This document shows positions 1-7,023 of a stretch of 29,284 nucleotides of DNA, in pieces. The DNA comes from JAHEFX01 sp964614585 (GTDB taxonomy: Bacteria > Actinomycetota > Acidimicrobiia > Spongiisociales > JAENVV01). How positions within the stretch are numbered: position 1 is the first letter of the stretch; every line of letters begins with the position of its first letter. A program made the translations under genes and the position numbers. The notes under the pieces were generated by a model that was given only the letters and a program-made list of their open reading frames with translations, had not been told where the DNA came from and searched no databases. The stretch lies in contig CAZTLW010000012.1 in the NCBI GenBank assembly GCA_964614585.1, forward strand, positions 1 through 29,284, given 5' to 3'.

Positions 1-554
1 TCGTGATCGTCCTCGTCCTTGGACTCCTCGCCCCCGTGGTCGTGGTCATGGTCATCGTCCTCGTGGCCATGGACCTTCTCGCCGAAGGGGATCGGATCGA
101 GCAGCGGCGCCACTTCGAAGACGTTGGCCCCGTCGTCGGCAGCCGAGTCGAGCACGTCCTCGAGGCCCTCCTCGAGGAAGAGGCCGTTGGCGACCACCAG
201 GTCGGCCCCGTTGACGGCGGCCACCTGGGCCGAGGAGGCCTGGAAGTCGTGGGGGTCGGCGCCGATCGGCATGAGCACCTCGACGACGGCGTCACCGGCC
301 ACCACGTTCTCCACGATGTCGCCGAGGATCGTGGTGGTGGCGACGATGGTCAGGTCGGTGGCCGGCCCCTCGGGCTCCGTGGCCTCCGTCGTGTCCGTGG
401 CCTCCGTCGTGTCCGTGGCCTCCGTCGTGCCGGTCGCGTCCGTGCCGGTGTCGCCGTCGGCGGACGGCTCCGCGGTCCCGCCGCAGGCGGCGAGGACGAG
501 CGCCAGGACACCGAGGACGGCGGCGAGGCGGAAGGGACTGGTCGAAGGTCGCAT
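1..554 (-). CDS. znuA: Zinc (or manganese) ABC transporter substrate-binding lipoprotein, ZnuA-like, 3' end beyond the window
   Basis: Reading leftward from ATG at 554, the protein begins MRPSTSPFRLAAVL, with a hydrophobic signal segment ending in the lipobox LAAC, then a Thr/Glu/Asp-rich linker and a domain starting TIVATTTILGDIVENV with MPIGADPHDFQ, typical of cluster A-I metal-binding proteins (ZnuA/TroA family). It continues to a His/Asp-rich stretch (HGHEDDDHDHDH), the loop usually associated with zinc-binding members. The frame is still open at base 1, so the C-terminal lobe is missing. It is divergent from a Fur/Zur-type regulator and an ABC ATPase, with operator-like palindromes between, which supports metal-controlled expression. 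The family is clear; zinc rather than manganese is inferred from the His loop. Confidence 0.88.
   Translation of the reverse strand, partial: MRPSTSPFRLAAVLGVLALVLAACGGTAEPSADGDTGTDATGTTEATDTTEATDTTEATEPEGPATDLTIVATTTILGDIVENVVAGDAVVEVLMPIGADPHDFQASSAQVAAVNGADLVVANGLFLEEGLEDVLDSAADDGANVFEVAPLLDPIPFGEKVHGHEDDDHDHDHGGEESKDEDDH
379..432 (-). repeat. 18-bp tandem repeat inside the lipoprotein linker
   Basis: Three consecutive 18-base units (gtggcctccgtcgtgtcc on the plus strand, the last one diverging at its end) encode repeated TEATDT units between the lipid anchor and the binding domain. It is in frame, so changes in copy number would only change linker length. Confidence 0.85.
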
Positions 555-570
555 GTAGGCTCCCGGTGTC

Positions 571-599
571 TGGACAGAAATGAGAATCGTTCTTATGAT
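571..599 (+). promoter_or_regulatory. Putative promoter of the Fur/Zur-ATPase operon
   Basis: TGGACA at 571-576 and TATGAT at 594-599 are separated by exactly 17 bases, a good match to a primary sigma-factor promoter. The predicted start near 606 would give a leader of about 12 bases before the ATG at 618. Both operator-like palindromes overlap this promoter. Confidence 0.5.
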
Positions 600-614
600 G
601 AGAATCATACTCAT
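580..614. promoter_or_regulatory. Double Zur/Fur-like operator between the divergent metal genes
   Basis: Two AT-rich 17-base imperfect palindromes, ATGAGAATCGTTCTTAT (580-596) and ATGAGAATCATACTCAT (598-614), are phased 18 bases apart in an otherwise very GC-rich region. Their TGAGAAT half sites resemble actinobacterial Zur/Fur boxes of the TGAAAAT type. They cover the -10 region of the rightward promoter and lie upstream of the leftward lipoprotein gene, so one repressor could control both. Confidence 0.7.
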
Positions 615-617
615 CTC

Positions 618-1082
618 ATGACGACGACCGCAAGCCCCCATCTGCACCGAGACCGCCTCCACCGCGAGGTGGCGGCGCGCCTACGCGAGCATGACGTCCG
701 CTACACCAGCGGACGTCGGGTTGTGGTCGAGGCGCTGGGGGATGCCGACGGGCCGCTGTCGGCGGCCGAACTCCACGACGAACTCGGCGACGACGTGCCC
801 CTGTCCTCGCTGTATCGGACCCTCACGGTGCTCGAGTCCGCCGAGGTGGCGGTCCCCCACTTCGGGGCCCGCGGCGTCACCCGTTACGAGCTCGCCGAGT
901 GGCTCGCCGGCCACCACCACCACCTCGTCTGCACGGCCTGCGGCTCGGTCGAGGACGTCGACATCCCGTCGGGGGTCGAGGAGCGGGTCGAGGAGATCGT
1001 CGGGGCGATCGCCGATCCCGCCGGGTTCCGCCCGACCGGACACGAGCTCGAGATCAGTGGTCTCTGCCGGCGGTGCTCGTGA
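618..1082 (+). CDS. zur: Fur-family metal-responsive repressor, probably Zur
   Basis: The 154-residue product has the Fur layout: an N-terminal winged helix with the recognition segment SSLYRTL (residues 63-69), His81, the HHHH metal-site run at 99-102, a CxxC pair at Cys105/Cys108, His142 and a second CxxC at Cys150/Cys153. The Cys pairs form the structural zinc site in this family. The ATG at 618 was chosen because the frame continues far upstream without homology, while this ATG gives the normal Fur length and starts just after the operators. The stop overlaps the start of the ABC ATPase gene. Neighbouring zinc-type transporter genes favour Zur; a manganese or iron sensor is the alternative. 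Confidence 0.88.
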   Translation: MTTTASPHLHRDRLHREVAARLREHDVRYTSGRRVVVEALGDADGPLSAAELHDELGDDVPLSSLYRTLTVLESAEVAVPHFGARGVTRYELAEWLAGHHHHLVCTACGSVEDVDIPSGVEERVEEIVGAIADPAGFRPTGHELEISGLCRRCS

Positions 1083-1885
1083 CCCCGTCCGTGGCCGCCA
1101 CCGACCTGGTGCTGGCCTACGGGTCCCACGTCGCCATCGCCGCCTCCACGTTCGAGATCCCCACCGGCGGTGTCACCGCCGTCATCGGCCCGAACGGCTC
1201 GGGGAAGTCGACCCTGCTGTCGGCGATCGCCGGCCTCCTCGAGCCCCGGTCGGGTCGGCTGGAGGTGCCGGCCCGAGTCCACGACCGCCACCGGATCGCC
1301 TACGTCCTCCAGACGACGAAGGTGAACGACGTACTGCCCGTGACCGTTCGCGAGATCGTCCTCATGGGCCGGTTCGCCGGCGCCGGGGCGTTCGGCCGGG
1401 TCGGTCGGCCCCGGGACCGGGCGGCGGTCGACGAGGCCATGGAGCGGCTCGGGATCACCGACCTCGCCAATCGTCATCTCCGGGAGCTGTCGGGCGGGCA
1501 GCGCCAGCGGGTGTTCGTCGCCCAGGGTCTCGCCCAGCCCCATGACATGCTGCTGCTCGACGAGCCCCTCACCGGCATCGACCTGCCGACCGCCCAGGCG
1601 ATCGACGAGGTCATCCACGATGAGCGCTCCCGGGGGTGCTCGGTGATCCTCACGACCCACGACCTGTCCGAGGCCCGGGTGGCCGACCACACGGTGCTGC
1701 TGTCGGGACGGGTCGTCGCCGCCGGCCCGTCGGATGAGGTGTTGACGGAGGCCAACCTCGTCGAGGCGTACGGGCCGTCATTGCTGCATGTCGGGGAGGG
1801 CCGGCTGTTCCTCGACGACCCGGCCCACACCCCGGTGCCGGGCCGCCACATCCACCGCCGCGAGGGTCTCGGCTCCGACGGCTGA
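1079..1885 (+). CDS. znuC: Metal ABC transporter ATP-binding protein, ZnuC-like
   Basis: This 268-residue ABC ATPase would energise import of the metal captured by the divergent lipoprotein. It has Walker A GPNGSGKST at residues 37-45, a Q-loop in YVLQTTK, the signature LSGGQRQR, Walker B MLLLDEP and the switch His in LTTHD. The GTG at 1079 overlaps the regulator's stop in a GTGA junction, indicating translational coupling; an in-frame GTG six bases upstream is possible. No permease gene follows: the next gene is convergent and its stop lies three bases away. A permease may lie left of the window beyond the lipoprotein gene. Confidence 0.88.
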   Translation: MTPSVAATDLVLAYGSHVAIAASTFEIPTGGVTAVIGPNGSGKSTLLSAIAGLLEPRSGRLEVPARVHDRHRIAYVLQTTKVNDVLPVTVREIVLMGRFAGAGAFGRVGRPRDRAAVDEAMERLGITDLANRHLRELSGGQRQRVFVAQGLAQPHDMLLLDEPLTGIDLPTAQAIDEVIHDERSRGCSVILTTHDLSEARVADHTVLLSGRVVAAGPSDEVLTEANLVEAYGPSLLHVGEGRLFLDDPAHTPVPGRHIHRREGLGSDG

Positions 1886-1888
1886 ACG

Positions 1889-2812
1889 TCAGACGCCGAG
1901 CCGCAGCTGCCCCTCGGGCGCCGGCCGGGGACCGGCCCGTCGCCGTCGCTTCGGTGCCGTGACGGGCACCGACCGCTCCGTGGCGGCGACAGCCTCCGGC
2001 GCCGCGTCACGCAGCCAGTCGAGGTAGTGGGCCCGCAGGGCGGGCGAGCGGAGGTGGAGCTGGGTCGGGCCCGAGACCCGGACGCCCGCCTCGGCGCAGG
2101 CCTGCCGCACCTCCTCGACCTGGGCGGCGCCGTCGGAGATCCCGGGCAACACCGGGGCCATGAGCACGGCCACGTCGATGCCGACGTCGCGCAGTCTGGC
2201 CAACGCGTCGAGCCGACGACGGGGATGGGGTGCGCCGGGCTCCGACAGCCGCCAGGCCCCCTCGTCGAGCGTCCCGATCGACATGGTCACCGACACGGCG
2301 GCGCGCGCGGCGAGACCGGCGAGGACGTCGGCGTCACGCAGCACGAGCGGCGACTTCGTGAGGATCGAGACCGGGTTGGCCCGCTCGGCGAAGACCTCCA
2401 GGATTCCCCGGGTGAGGCGATACCGGCCCTCGGCCGGTTGGTAGGGATCCGTGTTCGAGCCGAGATGTACCGACGACCCGTCCCAACGTCGGGGATCGGT
2501 CTCGGCCCGGACGAGGTCGACGGCGTTCACCTTGACGACGATCCGTCGCTCGAAGTCCTCCCCGATGCCGAGGCCGAGGTAGTCGTGGGTGGGGCGGGCG
2601 AAGCAGTAGGTGCAGGCGTGGGAGCAGCCCCGGTAGGCGTTGATCGACCATCGGAACCCCCATGGGGCCCCGGGCACCTCGTTGAGGATGGTCCCCGCCT
2701 CGACCTCGAGGAACTCGAGGCCCTCGTAGGCACCCCGACCCACGCGGCGGCGGGTGGGCTCGAAGAGACGGTTGGGCCCGTCGTCGGCGAGGGTCCAGCG
2801 GAGTTCGGCCAT
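1889..2812 (-). CDS. Rv2578c-family radical SAM protein (SplB-like)
   Basis: The 307-residue protein carries the radical SAM motif CSHACTYC (Cys63, Cys67, Cys70, CX3CX2C), which binds the [4Fe-4S] cluster that cleaves S-adenosylmethionine. It is followed by HLGSNTDPYQPAE and SILTKSPLVLRD, typical of the SPL/Rv2578c family. The N-terminal AYEGLEFLEVEAGTILNEVPG and a basic C-terminal tail also fit that family. Its substrate is unknown; relatives include spore photoproduct lyase, a DNA repair enzyme. An SOS box lies immediately upstream and the -10 element suggests a leaderless mRNA starting at the ATG at 2812. It is convergent with the ABC ATPase gene. Confidence 0.85.
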   Translation of the reverse strand: MAELRWTLADDGPNRLFEPTRRRVGRGAYEGLEFLEVEAGTILNEVPGAPWGFRWSINAYRGCSHACTYCFARPTHDYLGLGIGEDFERRIVVKVNAVDLVRAETDPRRWDGSSVHLGSNTDPYQPAEGRYRLTRGILEVFAERANPVSILTKSPLVLRDADVLAGLAARAAVSVTMSIGTLDEGAWRLSEPGAPHPRRRLDALARLRDVGIDVAVLMAPVLPGISDGAAQVEEVRQACAEAGVRVSGPTQLHLRSPALRAHYLDWLRDAAPEAVAATERSVPVTAPKRRRRAGPRPAPEGQLRLGV

Positions 2813-2819
2813 GGGCGGG

Positions 2820-2825
2820 AGCCTA
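2820..2825 (-). promoter_or_regulatory. -10 element TAGGCT of a probable leaderless promoter
   Basis: On the minus strand TAGGCT (TANNNT pattern) ends seven bases before the ATG at 2812, so transcription would begin at or next to the start codon. No good -35 hexamer is seen; the SOS box occupies the spacer region just upstream. Confidence 0.4.
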
Positions 2826-2826
2826 A

Positions 2827-2842
2827 TCGAACATGTGTTCGT
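2827..2842. promoter_or_regulatory. LexA (SOS) box
   Basis: TCGAACATGTGTTCGT contains CGAAC-N4-GTTCG, the actinobacterial/Gram-positive LexA operator; only the outermost base pair departs from perfect symmetry. It lies 14 bases upstream of the radical SAM start codon and directly behind its -10 element, where bound LexA would block transcription. This suggests DNA-damage induction of the gene. Confidence 0.8.
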
Positions 2843-2932
2843 GTTTCTTATGTCCGCCCGGCGCGTAAGACGATTTTGTCATTTGGGTCGGCCGGGCACC
2901 GAAGCACCGGGACGGGGAGGGAGCCACCGAAC

Positions 2933-2987
2933 CCCGTTCTTGTGTCGTGTAGCCCTCTCAGAGAGGGGTGGGCGACACAAGAACGGG
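2933..2987. repeat. Nested inverted repeat downstream of the DUF2207 gene
   Basis: A perfect 15-base inverted repeat (CCCGTTCTTGTGTCG, arms 2933-2947 and 2973-2987) encloses a second perfect palindrome, CCCTCTC-A-GAGAGGG (2953-2967). It lies 19 bases after the DUF2207 stop and about 120 bases before the next gene. The structure could act as a terminator or cruciform, but no run of T follows on either strand. A small palindromic mobile repeat is an alternative; no second copy is visible in the window. Confidence 0.8.
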
Positions 2988-3006
2988 TGTGGGGGGCTGT
3001 CGCCGG

Positions 3007-4863
3007 CTACCAGGCGCCGCCGCCCCCACCACCTCCACCGCCCCCGCCACCGCCGGAGAACCCGCCGCCACCCCCGCTGGACGGTGGGGTGAAGGCGCCC
3101 GACAGCGCCGTGGTCATCCCGACGAAGGCGTTCTCGGTGTGGCCGCCGGTGTAGCCGTAGGAGCCGTACCAGTAGATGTGCGACACCTGCTCGAGCTGCT
3201 CGGGGGCCCGGAGCCGGGCCGCCTCGAGCACCTCCTCGGCCACGCCGAGGGCGATGGCGTACACCAGGAAGCGATCCCACAGGTCGAGCGAGATGACCGG
3301 CGCCTCCTCCAGGCGGCTGAAGTCCCGGAGGTAGCGCCGGAAGGCCTCCCATCGGGCCGCAAGGAGCGCCCCCTCGGGCGTCCGCTTGACCCACCCCTTC
3401 TTGAACCCGGCGAACACGCCGTAGATGGCGAAGTTGACGAACAGGCCGACGATGAAGATCGGGATCACCACCCCGAACTGGGTCGAGTCGCCGGCCAACC
3501 AGATCGAGAGCCAGATCGCCACCGTGAAGAGACCGATGATGAGGGCACCGGCGCCGACCATCCATCCCTGTCCCGACTTGTCGAGCAAACCCCCGGTCTC
3601 GAGGGCCTCGACGGCCTTCGTCCGGAACGTCTGGTAGGTGGTGGCGTTGGCGGAGGCGTCGTCCCGGATCCGCTCACGGAACCGGTTGAGCGGCTGCGGG
3701 CCGTCCTCGAGCACCCGCTCCATCACCCGCACGACGGACAGTTCGTGGTCGGCCAAGGGCTCGTCGTGGTCGCGGAGGGAGAGTTCGAGGTCCGTGATCT
3801 GCTCCGTCCGGAGCCCACCCCAGGTGGCCTTCTCGGCCGAGACCGGCTGGGCACCGAGAACGTCCCGGCGGACGAGGTCGAAGACGGTCGCCGTGAAGCC
3901 GAGCTCGTCGACCTTCCCCTGGCTCAACAGGCCCTCGACGACGGCCGGGGGATGATCGCTGGGGGGCTCCTGTTCGTACTCCCGGTCGTAGGTCACCCTC
4001 GGCTCGCGTCCGAACCTCCACCAGATGAGCACGGCGGCGAGGACGCCGGGCACGAACGCCATGACGATCCCCAACAGGATCAGGACGACGAGCAGCAACC
4101 GCTGGTTCTCGGCGATCGCCGCCTCCCGGTCCTCCTCGGCGAGGATCGACTCGAGGCCATCGCCGTCGATGACGGTGGCGCCCTCGGTGGACGAGATGGC
4201 CGATCGGGGCAGCACGACCCGGAACTCGACGAACTGGCCGGGCGGGATCCGGGAGGCCTCCAGCTCCGGGGCGAGGCCGTCGGGCCCCAGTCCGACCGTC
4301 CCGGCCACCTCGGCCGGGTGGCCCCACACGAGCACCTCCCCGGGCTCGGCCGTGCCGGCGAAGTCGAGCGTCGCGGTGAGCCGGTCGAGCCCCACCGTCC
4401 ATTCGTCGCCCCACACCTGGAGGTTGACGTCGACGACGTCGTCGTAGGCCTTGGCGAGCCCCACGAACCGGTAGGCAACGTCGAACGTGCGGCGTTCCGA
4501 GAGGGCCGAGTAGTGCCAGACGAGACGAATGCGGTCGCCGAGGTCCCGGACGCCGAACGTGCCGGCCTCGTCGAAGCATCCCAACTCGGCACAGGCCCCC
4601 GGCTCGTAGGCGACGCCGCCCTCGGAGACGGCAATGTCCACGATCTCCTCCCCCGCCCGGACCGGGATGTCGCGGTAGGCGCCCGAGAAGTCACCGTTGA
4701 ACGAGAACGTGATGCGTTCGGTGACGAGCACCGACCCGTCGGGCGCCACCTCCAACTCGATGTCGGCGGCAGGCAGCGTGAACGACTTGGCCAGCGCCGG
4801 CAGCGCCGGCAGGAGGACCGCCGCGACCAGGGCGACGGCGACGACGATCGCCCGGCTGCGCAC
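3007..4863 (-). CDS. DUF2207-domain membrane protein with glycine-rich tail
   Basis: The 618-residue product starts with a signal peptide (about residues 1-25, ending ALPALA), followed by an extracytoplasmic DUF2207-type beta domain with ERITFSFNGDFSGAYRDIPV. A transmembrane helix lies at about 256-282, then a cytoplasmic region, and a hydrophobic pair at roughly 435-490. The C terminus is almost pure glycine and ends GAW, common in this family (YciQ-like). The start is GTG at 4863, two bases after the lemA stop, so the two genes form an operon. LemA/DUF2207 pairs are widespread; their function is poorly known and usually attributed to the cell envelope. Confidence 0.85.
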   Translation of the reverse strand: MRSRAIVVAVALVAAVLLPALPALAKSFTLPAADIELEVAPDGSVLVTERITFSFNGDFSGAYRDIPVRAGEEIVDIAVSEGGVAYEPGACAELGCFDEAGTFGVRDLGDRIRLVWHYSALSERRTFDVAYRFVGLAKAYDDVVDVNLQVWGDEWTVGLDRLTATLDFAGTAEPGEVLVWGHPAEVAGTVGLGPDGLAPELEASRIPPGQFVEFRVVLPRSAISSTEGATVIDGDGLESILAEEDREAAIAENQRLLLVVLILLGIVMAFVPGVLAAVLIWWRFGREPRVTYDREYEQEPPSDHPPAVVEGLLSQGKVDELGFTATVFDLVRRDVLGAQPVSAEKATWGGLRTEQITDLELSLRDHDEPLADHELSVVRVMERVLEDGPQPLNRFRERIRDDASANATTYQTFRTKAVEALETGGLLDKSGQGWMVGAGALIIGLFTVAIWLSIWLAGDSTQFGVVIPIFIVGLFVNFAIYGVFAGFKKGWVKRTPEGALLAARWEAFRRYLRDFSRLEEAPVISLDLWDRFLVYAIALGVAEEVLEAARLRAPEQLEQVSHIYWYGSYGYTGGHTENAFVGMTTALSGAFTPPSSGGGGGFSGGGGGGGGGGGGGAW

Positions 4864-4865
4864 CC

Positions 4866-5420
4866 TCAGAACTCGACCCGGGGCGCCTCGCCCGACGACT
4901 CGGGGGCGTCGTAGTACCCGCGGGTCTCCATGCCCGTGGCCGACGCCAGGAGGCTCGAGGGAAGGGTCTGGACCTTGTTGTTGTAGGTGAGGACCGAGTC
5001 GTTGTAGATCTGGCGGGCGATGGCGACCTTGTCCTCGGTCTCCTCGAGCTGGCGCTGGAGATCGGCGAAGTTGCTGGAGGCCTTGAGATCGGGATACGCC
5101 TCCGACAGGGCGAACAGCTGGCGGAGCGCCCCGGCCAACTCGTTCTCCGCTGCCGCGAGCGCTTCGGGGCTCGGCGCCGCCTGGGCCCGGTTGCGGGCCT
5201 CGATGACCCGCTCGAGCGTCTCCTGTTCGTGGGTGGTGTACCCCTTGACCGTCTCCACGAGGTTCGGGACGAGGTCGTGGCGCCGCTGGAGCTGCACCTC
5301 GATCTGGCTCCAGGCGTTGTCGGCCCGGTTGCGAGCCTTGACGAGGCCGTTGTAGAGGCTGATGCCCCAGAAGGCGCCGACGGCGACGACGGCGAGGGTG
5401 ATGACGAGGCCGATCTCCAT
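4866..5420 (-). CDS. lemA: LemA family membrane-anchored protein
   Basis: The 184-residue protein has an N-terminal transmembrane helix (GLVITLAVVAVGAFWGISLYN), then the family hallmark of NRADNAWSQIEVQLQRRHDLVPNLVETV and helical coiled regions with ESYPDLKAS-like FALSEAYPDLKASSNF. This is full family length, with a short N-out segment and cytoplasmic or periplasmic helices depending on topology. It is the first gene of the pair with DUF2207. A TAGCAT -10 box seven bases before the ATG suggests a leaderless transcript. The molecular function of LemA proteins is not established. Confidence 0.93.
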   Translation of the reverse strand: MEIGLVITLAVVAVGAFWGISLYNGLVKARNRADNAWSQIEVQLQRRHDLVPNLVETVKGYTTHEQETLERVIEARNRAQAAPSPEALAAAENELAGALRQLFALSEAYPDLKASSNFADLQRQLEETEDKVAIARQIYNDSVLTYNNKVQTLPSSLLASATGMETRGYYDAPESSGEAPRVEF

Positions 5421-5427
5421 GGGGTGG

Positions 5428-5433
5428 ATGCTA
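5428..5433 (-). promoter_or_regulatory. -10 element TAGCAT before lemA, leaderless type
   Basis: TAGCAT on the minus strand ends seven bases before the lemA ATG. The spacing fits transcription starting at the start codon. No clear Shine-Dalgarno sequence is present, which agrees with leaderless initiation. Confidence 0.4.
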
Positions 5434-5456
5434 CGGGGCGTCGACGGGTGTTCGTC

Positions 5457-5957
5457 TCATCGACGGGCACGTCCGAAAGCCCGCACGAGCTTGCGGGCCC
5501 AGTCGTAGTGGCTCGACGTCGCCGAGACGGCGTAGCTGCCGACCGAGGTGGAGCCGGTCCACGGCCACCGCCGCTTCTCGAAGAGGGCATCGGGGTCGTA
5601 GCCGGCGACGACGGACCGCACTCGGTCCCGGGATGCCTCGAGGCGGGCGACGACCTCGTCCCACGGGTCGTTGCGATGCCGCCGCCAGATCTCGTCGTTC
5701 AGCGCCGGGCTGTCCGACCAGCCGTATCCGGGGGCCGGCATCTCGGGCCGCTCCCCCGCCAACCCCGCTGCCTCCCAGCCGAGGAACAGCTCGTGCCAGG
5801 CATCGAGGTGGGCGAGCAGGTCCTTCACCGACCAGTCCTCACATGCCCCGGGTAGGACCCGGTCGGCGGCGTCGATGCGATCGACCTCGGCCATGAGCCG
5901 GTCGAACTCGGCGTCGATGCGCTCGAGCAACTCGGCCTGGGTGGCGGGGCGGGGCAC
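5457..5957 (-). CDS. ClbS/DfsB family four-helix-bundle (DinB-like) protein
   Basis: From GTG at 5957 the 166-residue product begins VPRPATQAELLERIDAEFDRLM, matching the usual start of this family (RPxTKxELL). It continues with PGACEDWSVKDLLAHLDAWHELFLGWEAAG and ends SHYDWARKLVRAFGRARR. The frame stays open upstream, but that part has no family similarity, so GTG was preferred. Members include ClbS, a colibactin-resistance hydrolase, and DfsB; most have no known substrate. The DinB-fold metal ligands are only partly recognisable (His in LLAHLDAW and SSHYDW). It is divergent from the MntA-like gene. Confidence 0.8.
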   Translation of the reverse strand: MPRPATQAELLERIDAEFDRLMAEVDRIDAADRVLPGACEDWSVKDLLAHLDAWHELFLGWEAAGLAGERPEMPAPGYGWSDSPALNDEIWRRHRNDPWDEVVARLEASRDRVRSVVAGYDPDALFEKRRWPWTGSTSVGSYAVSATSSHYDWARKLVRAFGRARR

Positions 5958-6114
5958 GCCACGGGACGCTACCCATTGGTCCGGTCGGGGTCGGACCGTG
6001 GGTGCCGAGCCCGGCGATCGCCTCGAGGAGTCGGGCATCGAGGACGTGCCGTCAACACCACTGGCGGTCGAGCTGCGCTCGCTGGTTCCTCCCGGTCCAT
6101 CCCACCCTCGGTCA

Positions 6115-6120
6115 TAGACT
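6115..6120 (+). promoter_or_regulatory. -10 element TAGACT before the MntA-like gene, leaderless type
   Basis: TAGACT lies six bases before the ATG at 6127. As with several other genes here, this spacing implies a leaderless mRNA. Confidence 0.4.
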
Positions 6121-6126
6121 GACCAC

Positions 6127-6531
6127 ATGTCCGCAGCTCGAGAGGCACTCGACAGGCTCGTCGAAGGGGCCGAAGCCGGTCGCCTCGACGAATTCTTCGC
6201 CGATCACGGCGTCGAGTTGATGACGGCGTTCGGCAGCGCCACCGCCGACGAGGGTCGGGCCTCTGACCTGGACCTGGCCGTCTCACTCGAACCGGGTTCC
6301 GATCTCTATGCACTGGTTGCCGACCTGATCGGCCTTCTCGGTTTCGACCAGGTCGACGTCGTCGACCTCCGCACCGCCGACGTGGTGTTGAGGGCCGAGG
6401 CGCTCGGCGCATGCGTCCCGATCTTCGAATCCCGTCCCGGTCTCTATGCCCGCCGGCAGATGGCCGCCCTCACCGAGCGGATGGAGACCGCCTACCTTCG
6501 CCGGCGGGACCTCGAGCTGCTGTCGTCGTGA
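6127..6531 (+). CDS. MntA-type nucleotidyltransferase, antitoxin of a HEPN/MNT pair
   Basis: The 134-residue protein has the minimal nucleotidyltransferase signature: FGSATADEGRASDLDLAV, i.e. GS followed after nine residues by the catalytic DLD pair, then a third acidic strand in DQVDVVDLRTAD. In the MntA/HepT systems the antitoxin adenylylates a tyrosine of the HEPN RNase toxin and so silences it. Its stop overlaps the next gene's GTG in a GTGA junction, the usual arrangement of such a pair. The active-site residues look intact. The partner gene is frameshifted, so the antitoxin may now be dispensable. Confidence 0.85.
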   Translation: MSAAREALDRLVEGAEAGRLDEFFADHGVELMTAFGSATADEGRASDLDLAVSLEPGSDLYALVADLIGLLGFDQVDVVDLRTADVVLRAEALGACVPIFESRPGLYARRQMAALTERMETAYLRRRDLELLSS

Positions 6532-6967
6532 CCCCGGCCCGGCTCGACCCCGACGTGGTCCGCAACAAGCTCGGCGAGATCACCCGGACACTGGATGCCC
6601 CGTCGAGGGGCTCACCCCGGAGCGGCTGGGCAACGATGCCATCGTCCGGGCGGCGGTGGAGCGGTTCGTCTCCAGGACGGTCGACCTGGCCGTCGATGTC
6701 AACTCGCACCTCTCGGTGGCCACCATCGGTCGAGCTCCGGGCGACTATCGCGAGTCGTTCCGTATGGCGGGCGAGGCGGGAGCCATCGACACGGAGTTGG
6801 CCGAGCGTCTCGCCCCCTCCGTGGGGATGAGGAACGTGATCATCCACGAGTACGAGCGGCTCGACCTCGGAAGACTTGCCGCAGCAGTTCCCCTGGCTCT
6901 CGAGGACTACCGGGAGTACGTCCGTCACGTGGCCCGGTTCGTGCTGGAGCAGACCAAGTCCGTCTGA
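6528..6967 (+). pseudogene. HepT-like HEPN toxin gene with a one-base frameshift
   Basis: From GTG at 6528 the protein begins normally (DPDVVRNKLGEITRTLDA) but then leaves frame. The rest of a HepT protein follows in the frame one base back: VEGLTPERLGNDAIVRAA, a helical core, and the RX4HXY RNase motif RNVIIHEY near the C terminus. Adding one C to the CCCC run at 6598-6601 would restore a continuous 146-residue reading frame with LDAPVEGLTPERL, as expected for the family. The gene is therefore either inactivated by a one-base loss, affected by a sequencing error, or read by frameshifting. As sequenced, the toxin would lack its RNase motif. Confidence 0.82.
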
Positions 6968-6971
6968 CGGC

Positions 6972-7023
6972 GAGCGGGCCGGCCAGGCTGCCGGCTGCGC
7001 TCGGTGGGCTGCCGGTCCGGCTC
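6972..7023. terminator. Imperfect inverted repeat between convergent genes
   Basis: GAGCGGGCCGG (6972-6982) and CCGGTCCGGCTC (7012-7023) can pair imperfectly, with GGCTGCCGG present twice in the loop. It lies in the 54-base gap between the HEPN gene and the convergent cyclase gene, where a bidirectional terminator would be expected. No T tract is present. Confidence 0.3.

Noticed and set aside
3007..3080. Proline-rich plus-strand frame with poly-Pro runs
   Set aside because: It is the complement of the glycine-rich C terminus of the DUF2207 protein, a normal feature of that family.
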